NCBI RefSeq assembly: GCF_900104135.1
Contig: NZ_FNIV01000003.1
Coordinates: 186,001 to 250,000 of the forward strand
Source: Halomonas shengliensis
GTDB taxonomy: Bacteria; Pseudomonadota; Gammaproteobacteria; Pseudomonadales; Halomonadaceae
Reading direction: 5' to 3'
Length of the DNA stretch: 64,000 nt
The position numbers and the translations under genes are program-made. The notes beneath the pieces are model-generated. The model searched no databases. It was not told the origin of the DNA and was given only the letters and a program-made list of their open reading frames with translations. Positions 57,893-64,000 of the stretch are shown here, one piece after another (the first letter of the stretch is position 1; each line of letters begins with the position of its first letter).

Positions 57893-57924
57893 CCTCCCCG
57901 ACATCGCCGAAGCGAACATCGCCC

Positions 57925-59852
<1,928 letters not shown>

Positions 59853-59863
59853 TAGGCTTGTCA

Positions 59864-59916
59864 GAGCCGCCCCGGCGGCTCGGTCAACACTCGGCCGGTC
59901 GCGATGCCGACCGGCC
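59864..59916 (+). promoter_or_regulatory. Two hairpins between ectB and ectC
   Basis: Hairpin 1: GAGCCGC (59864-59870) pairs with GCGGCTC (59875-59881). Hairpin 2: GGCCGGTCG (59893-59901) pairs with CGACCGGCC (59908-59916), loop CGATGC. The second lies 27 bp before ectC. They may stabilise or separate the ectC part of the message; an independent ectC promoter is reported in H. elongata, but no such site was recognised here. Confidence 0.4.
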
Positions 59917-59943
59917 CGTCACGGATTACGTAGGAGAGACCAC

Positions 59944-60333
59944 ATGATCGTTCGCAATCTCGAGGAGTGCCGCAAGACCGACCGCCTGGTGAAGGCGGAG
60001 AACGGCAACTGGGACAGCACCCGCCTGTCGCTCGCCGATGACGGCGGCAACTGCTCCTTCCATATCACCCGGATCTTCGAGGGTACCGAGACCCATATCC
60101 ACTACAAGCACCACTTCGAGGCGGTCTACTGCATCGAGGGCGAGGGCGAGGTGGAGACCCTGGCCGACGGCAAGATCTGGCCGATCAAGCCGGGCGACAT
60201 CTACATCCTCGACCAGCACGACGAGCACCTGCTGCGCGCCCACAAGACCATGCACCTGGCCTGCGTCTTCACCCCGGGCCTGACCGGCACCGAAGTGCAC
60301 CGCGAAGACGGCTCCTACGCCCCCGCGGAGTGA
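59944..60333 (+). CDS. ectC: L-ectoine synthase EctC
   Basis: This 129-residue cupin-fold protein has the typical [33 protein letters not shown] core with the metal-binding His/Glu set and the [17 protein letters not shown] segment. It closes N-gamma-acetyl-diaminobutyrate to ectoine, the final step of the pathway. The start has TAGGAGAG upstream. Downstream is a terminator, and no ectD (hydroxylase) is seen in this window. Confidence 0.97.
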   Translation: MIVRNLEECRKTDRLVKAENGNWDSTRLSLADDGGNCSFHITRIFEGTETHIHYKHHFEAVYCIEGEGEVETLADGKIWPIKPGDIYILDQHDEHLLRAHKTMHLACVFTPGLTGTEVHREDGSYAPAE

Positions 60334-60374
60334 GCCTGAGCGAGTGACCCGGCAGGGCGTGACACCCTGAGCGT

Positions 60375-60404
60375 GCGGGCCCCGGCAGTGATGTCGGGGC
60401 CCGC
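60375..60404. terminator. Bidirectional terminator after ectC
   Basis: GCGGGCCCCG (60375-60384) pairs with CGGGGCCCGC (60395-60404); inner GCA/TGT extends it with a wobble, leaving a GTGA loop. It is located between ectC and the convergent DUF3833 gene. Confidence 0.7.
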
Positions 60405-60417
60405 GGCGTGGGTGGGA

Positions 60418-60957
60418 TCACTCGCCGCGCGTGAAGACGATGGTGATCTCGGCCAGGGTCACGCCGAACTTCTTCATCGCCGTGCGGTTGATCAGCCGCC
60501 CATCGGGCTGCAGGTACATCCAGTCGTCCAGGGTGAAGGTGATCTCGCGCCCCGAGACCGTGACCGGCAGCCGGTAGGTCATGTGGAAGACATGTCCCGC
60601 CTGGCGCGCCTCCACCGGGCCCTCGACGTCGTTGGCGCGTCCGATCCAGCGATCCTCGCCGTCGCGCTCGAAGGTCCAGACCCGGCGGTCGGTCTCGCCG
60701 TCATCGTAGACGAAGCGCTCGTCCAGGGTCAGGGTCTCGCCCTCCACACGCCCCTCGATCTCCACGGTGAAGCGGCGCTGCACCTCGCCGGAGTAGTCCT
60801 GCACCATGCCCCAGGCGCGGGTCCGGCCTTCGAAGTACTCGGCGATATCCAGGCGCGGCTGTGTCCCCGCGTAGCGCTCGATATCGACGCTCGCGCAGCC
60901 GGCCAGCAGCAGGGCGGCCCCCAGCAGCACCAGGCGTGACAGCCAATTTCTGTACAT
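60418..60957 (-). CDS. DUF3833 family lipoprotein
   Basis: This 179-residue protein has a lipobox (LLLAGC) after a short hydrophobic signal and then the DUF3833 sequence (DIAEYFEGRTRAWGMVQDYSGEVQRRFTVEIEGR). The fold is expected to be a lipocalin-like beta barrel. The function is unknown; the family is found near fatty-acid or sterol-related genes in some bacteria. The ATG at 60957 is chosen for CAGGAA upstream. It is transcribed towards ectC and divergently from the retropepsin-like gene. Confidence 0.8.
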   Translation of the reverse strand: MYRNWLSRLVLLGAALLLAGCASVDIERYAGTQPRLDIAEYFEGRTRAWGMVQDYSGEVQRRFTVEIEGRVEGETLTLDERFVYDDGETDRRVWTFERDGEDRWIGRANDVEGPVEARQAGHVFHMTYRLPVTVSGREITFTLDDWMYLQPDGRLINRTAMKKFGVTLAEITIVFTRGE

Positions 60958-61086
60958 GATCAATATTCCTGTAGCGGATGCGTAAAGAAATAGGCTAGCC
61001 GACCCGTGCCGGCATGACCAGCGCAGGTTCGTCGGCGGGGCCAGGACGCGCGAAGGCCAGGAGTCTTATCCCGGGCCAATGATTCG

Positions 61087-61102
61087 CATAATGTATATTA
61101 TG
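61087..61102. promoter_or_regulatory. 16-bp palindrome in an AT-rich spacer
   Basis: CATAAT (61087-61092) and ATTATG (61097-61102) are reverse complements around GTAT. It sits 129 bp upstream of the retropepsin-like gene, in a stretch clearly AT-richer than its surroundings. It could be an operator or overlap a -10; no good -35 is visible. Confidence 0.3.
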
Positions 61103-61230
61103 TTAAATCCTGCATGGGGATTTCCTTTCGTTACCGCCCCGACACCCCCTGTCGCCATCCGGCGGCGTTGGACAAGGTCCCCGGCCACTCCTTATCATCA
61201 ACGCACTGTCTCAAGGATGTGCCGACCCTC

Positions 61231-62073
61231 ATGCCCCACCCCCTGTTGCGCGCCGGACTGGCGGCGTCCGTGCTGGTTCTCGCCGGCTGTGCCCACCTCG
61301 ATCGAACCCCGCCGGAACCCACGCTCTCCCCGGCGGCCTTCCAGCAGCGCATGGCGCAACTGGAGGCGACCCTGGGCGAGCGCTGCGATGTCAGCGACCG
61401 TCGGCACGACGAGCTGACGCGTCGCCAGGAGACCCTGGTGGCGGACGTGCGCGAGGTCGGCTCCCTGCTGCGCGGGATGAACACGCGCCTGGATGCCCTC
61501 GACACCGAGGCGCCCGACCCCGTTGTGGTGGCCCGCGACTGCGCCGCCGACGAACTGGGGCTGGCCAACAAGATGGTGCTAGGCCGCAGCGAGTGGATCG
61601 GCCTGCCCGGTGTGGGCACCTACCTCAAGGCGCGCATCGACTCGGGTGCCAACACCTCGTCGCTCTCGGCCCGGGAGATCACCCGCTTCGAGCGTGATGG
61701 CGAGGACTGGATTCGCTTCAAGCTGGGCCTCACCGAGGATGACGTGGTGGTGAATGCGGTGCGCGACGAATGGATCGAGGCGCCCATCGAGCGCCGGGTG
61801 CGCGTCATCCAGGCCACCGGCGAGGAGTCGCGTCCGGTGGTCACCCTGATGATGACCCTCGGCAGCTTCCAGGAGCCGGTGGAGTTCACCCTGAGCGACC
61901 GCACCCACCTCGACTACCCTGCCCTGCTCGGACGACGCTTCCTGATGGATATCGCCGTCGTCGACGTCGCCGAGCAGTACCTCCATGAGCGTCCCGAATT
62001 CCCCGGCGGTCGCCCGGCAGCGGAAGCCGAGCGCGACCAGGATGACGCCGAACTCGAAGCCGAGGCGCGCTGA
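61231..62073 (+). CDS. Retropepsin-like/ATP-dependent Zn-protease-family lipoprotein
   Basis: This 280-residue protein has a lipobox (LVLAGC), a helical segment with Leu/Asp/Arg heptads (about residues 40-95), then the PF05618-type (Zn_protease/RimB-like) domain: MVLGRSEWIGLPGVGTYLKARIDSGANTSSLSA, with the DSGANTS sequence resembling the active-site DTGA/DSGA of retropepsin-like aspartic proteases, and a downstream YPALLGRRFLMDIAVVDV segment. Despite the family name, aspartic-protease chemistry is likelier. It is the first gene of a three-gene set with the transglutaminase/7TM and ATP-grasp genes. The ATG at 61231 is used so that the signal peptide begins the protein. Confidence 0.75.
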   Translation: MPHPLLRAGLAASVLVLAGCAHLDRTPPEPTLSPAAFQQRMAQLEATLGERCDVSDRRHDELTRRQETLVADVREVGSLLRGMNTRLDALDTEAPDPVVVARDCAADELGLANKMVLGRSEWIGLPGVGTYLKARIDSGANTSSLSAREITRFERDGEDWIRFKLGLTEDDVVVNAVRDEWIEAPIERRVRVIQATGEESRPVVTLMMTLGSFQEPVEFTLSDRTHLDYPALLGRRFLMDIAVVDVAEQYLHERPEFPGGRPAAEAERDQDDAELEAEAR

Positions 62074-62108
62074 GCCGATCCCGGCCGCGCCCCTGCCAAG
62101 GAAGACCC

Positions 62109-63614
62109 ATGTCACGACTGCCCTTCTACCTGCTGGTCGGCCTGCTGTTCCTGGTCGGCGTCGCCATGAGCCTGCATCGTCACTATCAGCTCGAGGTGCC
62201 CTGGACCCCCGGCGAGCAGCGCCAGGTGTGGGAGGTGGAGGCCCAGGTCAACTTCACCGCCCTGGGGGACCCGGCGCTGGTGGAGATGGCGCTGCCCTCC
62301 ACCCAGGAGGGCTTCCGGCTGCTCACCGAGCACACCGCCTCACCGGGGTATGGCCTCTCCTACCTCGAGGAACAGGGAGCGCGGCGCGCCCAGTGGTCGA
62401 TCCGCGAGGCGACCGGGCCCCAGCAGCTCTATTACACCGCCCAGGTGCTGGTGGCCCCCGACAGCCGCCCGCCGCGCATCGAGACGCCCCCGGTGCGCCG
62501 CGACATCGTCTGGGAGCGCCCCTACGACACCGCCGCCAGCCAGGTGATCGAACGCGCCTGGAGCCGCAGCGCCGACCCCTACACCTTCGCCCGGGAGCTG
62601 TTCCAGGACTTCAGCGATGAGCGCCAGGGCGAGAACGCCCGGCTGCTGCTCACCCAGTTCGAGCGCACGCCGCTGCTGGTGCGCCTGCTCAACCAGGCCG
62701 GGGTGCCGGCCCGCGAAGTCAACGGCCTGCTGCTGGAGGACGGCCGCCGTCGCCAGTCGCTGACCCGCTGGATCCAGGTCTTCGATGACCAGCAATGGGC
62801 GCTCTTCGACCCGGCCACCGGCGAGCAGGGCCGGCCGGACAACCTGCTGCTGTGGGAGGCCAGCGGTCAGGCGGTGCTGGAGGTCCAGGGGGGCACCAAC
62901 TCCCGGGTGACCTTCTCGATGCTTTCGCGCAACCAGCCGGCGGCCGCGGCGGTGCGTAACCAGCTCGCCGAGGACACCCTGCTCAACTTCTCCATCCATA
63001 GCCTGCCGCTGGAGGAGCAGTCGCTGTTCCAGACCATCCTGCTGATCCCCATCGGTGCCCTGGTGGTGGTGGTGCTGCGCATCCTCGTAGGGATCAAGAC
63101 CTCCGGCACCTTCATGCCGGTGCTGATCGCCCTGGCCTTCATCCAGACCAGCCTGGCCACCGGCCTGATCGGCTTCCTGCTGGTGGTGGCGGTGGGTCTG
63201 GTAATCCGCGGCTACCTCTCCTACCTCAACCTGCTGCTGGTGGCGCGGGTCACGGCGGTGATCATCACGGTGATCGGCATCATCTCGCTGTTCTCGGTGC
63301 TGGCCTACCGCTTCGGGCTCAACGCCGGGCTGACCATCACCTTCTTCCCGATGATCATCCTCTCCTGGACCATCGAACGCATGTCGATCCTGTGGGAGGA
63401 GGAAGGCCCCAAGGAGGTGCTGATCCAGGGCGGCGGCAGCCTGGTCACCGCGGTGCTCGCCTACCTGGCGATGAACAACCCCTGGGTGCGCCATATCACC
63501 TTCAACTTCCTGGGGGTGCAGCTGATCCTGATGGCGCTGATCCTGTTGATCGGCAACTACACCGGCTACCGCCTGCTGGAGCTGCGTCGCTTCAAGCCGG
63601 TGACCGAGGACTGA
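62109..63614 (+). CDS. Inactive-transglutaminase-domain protein with seven-TM C-terminus
   Basis: This 501-residue protein has an N-terminal membrane anchor (LPFYLLVGLLFLVGVAMSL), a periplasmic transglutaminase-like domain (residues about 150-250: TPLLVRLLNQAGVPAREVNGLLLEDGRRRQSLTRWIQVFDDQQWALFDPATGE, in which the expected catalytic Cys is absent) and about six or seven membrane segments from about residue 315 onward. This combination belongs to the UUP1/7TM family found with RimK-like ligases. It lies 36 bp after the retropepsin-like gene and 4 bp before the ATP-grasp gene. The role is unknown. Confidence 0.78.
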   Translation: MSRLPFYLLVGLLFLVGVAMSLHRHYQLEVPWTPGEQRQVWEVEAQVNFTALGDPALVEMALPSTQEGFRLLTEHTASPGYGLSYLEEQGARRAQWSIREATGPQQLYYTAQVLVAPDSRPPRIETPPVRRDIVWERPYDTAASQVIERAWSRSADPYTFARELFQDFSDERQGENARLLLTQFERTPLLVRLLNQAGVPAREVNGLLLEDGRRRQSLTRWIQVFDDQQWALFDPATGEQGRPDNLLLWEASGQAVLEVQGGTNSRVTFSMLSRNQPAAAAVRNQLAEDTLLNFSIHSLPLEEQSLFQTILLIPIGALVVVVLRILVGIKTSGTFMPVLIALAFIQTSLATGLIGFLLVVAVGLVIRGYLSYLNLLLVARVTAVIITVIGIISLFSVLAYRFGLNAGLTITFFPMIILSWTIERMSILWEEEGPKEVLIQGGGSLVTAVLAYLAMNNPWVRHITFNFLGVQLILMALILLIGNYTGYRLLELRRFKPVTED

Positions 63615-63617
63615 GCC

Positions 63618-64000
63618 ATGCGCGAATGGACCACCCCCGGCAAGCTGCGCGCCCGCGGCATCATCGGCATGAACCGCCGCAACATCCGCTATATCGGCCG
63701 CTACAACAGCCGGCGCCTCTACCCGCTGGTCGATGACAAGCTGCAGACCAAGCTGCTGGCCGAGCGCTTCGGGATCACCACCCCGGCGCTGATCGGCACC
63801 GTGACCACCCAGTTCGGCGTCAAGCACATCGCCGACCTGCTCGCCGGCCACGACGGCTTCGTGATCAAGCCGGCCAAGGGCAGCGGCGGCAAGGGGATCC
63901 TGGTGATCGACCATGTCGAGGGCAGCGACTTCGTGAAGCCCAGCGGCATGCACATGAGCCTTTCCGATGTCGAGCGCCATGTCTCCAACATCCTCTCGGG
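63618..64000 (+). CDS. RimK-like alpha-L-glutamate-ligase-type ATP-grasp protein (3' truncated)
   Basis: 127 codons are present; the frame is open at the window end. The protein begins MREWTTPGKLRARGIIGMNRRNI and contains the ATP-grasp segment GFVIKPAKGSGGKGILVIDH (VxKPxxGxxGxGv/i pattern), as in RimK/LysX-type ATP-grasp ligases that add glutamate or other amino acids. It starts 4 bp after the transglutaminase/7TM gene. The acceptor cannot be inferred. The start has GAGGA nearby (TGACCGAGGACTGAGCCATG). Confidence 0.8.
   Translation, partial: MREWTTPGKLRARGIIGMNRRNIRYIGRYNSRRLYPLVDDKLQTKLLAERFGITTPALIGTVTTQFGVKHIADLLAGHDGFVIKPAKGSGGKGILVIDHVEGSDFVKPSGMHMSLSDVERHVSNILS

Larger units (their letters stand above)
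57606..57924. other. 319-bp gorA-ectA intergenic region
   Basis: The region carries, in order, the gorA terminator, three copies of a 48-bp tandem repeat (57666-57809), a TTTGCG-N3-CGCAAA palindrome at 57838-57852 and a strong promoter at 57865-57892. The last 110 bp are AT-richer than the genes. No gene was supported here. Confidence 0.7.

Overview
The window is about 64 kb of high-GC DNA, densely packed with genes, with gammaproteobacterial gene order throughout: ruvCAB-ybgC-tolQRAB-pal-cpoB, ubiG next to a MupP-like phosphatase, tamA-tamB, and a RegB/RegA redox pair. A complete ectABC ectoine operon, together with the overall gene content, points to a moderately halophilic member of the Halomonadaceae (Halomonas or a close relative). 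That taxonomic call is inference. No rRNA, tRNA, CRISPR array, prophage or intact insertion sequence was seen. Nearly everything is core chromosome.

Layout. 1-5 kb: ketone-body/PHB-type metabolism (scoA partial, scoB, bdhA) mixed with a DUF1338-like protein, a glutaredoxin, an inositol-monophosphatase-family enzyme and an orphan HybE-like protein. 5-7 kb: regA/regB. 7-17 kb: housekeeping genes (prfC, tatD, ygfZ, a small HMA-like protein with an OsmC protein, uvrB, class I fumarase, cardiolipin synthase, a LysR regulator). 17.7-19.2 kb: the most repeat-rich patch, with a 147-bp MITE-like element touching the stop codon of a NadM-Nudix gene and a 30-bp tandem duplication. 19-24 kb: yihY, acylphosphatase, and an operon of D-2-hydroxyacid dehydrogenase, ribokinase and nucleoside hydrolase. 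23.6-34.3 kb: a long co-directional run (fmdB-like, aspS, yebC, ruvCAB, ybgC, tolQRAB, pal, cpoB). 34-39.6 kb: yciK, mupP-like, ubiG, galU, then two apparent pseudoenzymes side by side, a UDP-glucose-dehydrogenase-like protein lacking the catalytic Cys and a superoxide-dismutase-like protein lacking all four metal ligands. 39.7-47 kb: a membrane-anchored coiled-coil protein, tamA, tamB, msrA. 47-55 kb (minus strand): dipeptide-type ABC transporter, LysR regulator and Xaa-Pro dipeptidase, apparently one peptide-use cluster, with a mini-ORF resembling the dppC tail between dppC and dppD. 55-57.6 kb: carbonic anhydrase and glutathione reductase. 57.6-60.4 kb: a 48-bp tandem repeat, a strong promoter and ectABC. 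60.4-64 kb: a DUF3833 lipoprotein, then a three-gene set of retropepsin-like Zn-protease-family lipoprotein, inactive transglutaminase/7TM protein and RimK-like ATP-grasp ligase (cut by the window edge). This set is a plausible little-studied peptide- or amino-acid-ligation system.

The strongest leads are the adjacent UGD-like and SOD-like pseudoenzymes, the ATP-grasp/transglutaminase/protease set beside ectABC, the dppC-tail duplication, and the MITE at the nadM-nudix 3' end. Sequence comparisons are by eye. Residue equivalences in the pseudoenzymes were aligned from memory of family motifs and should be checked by proper alignment.
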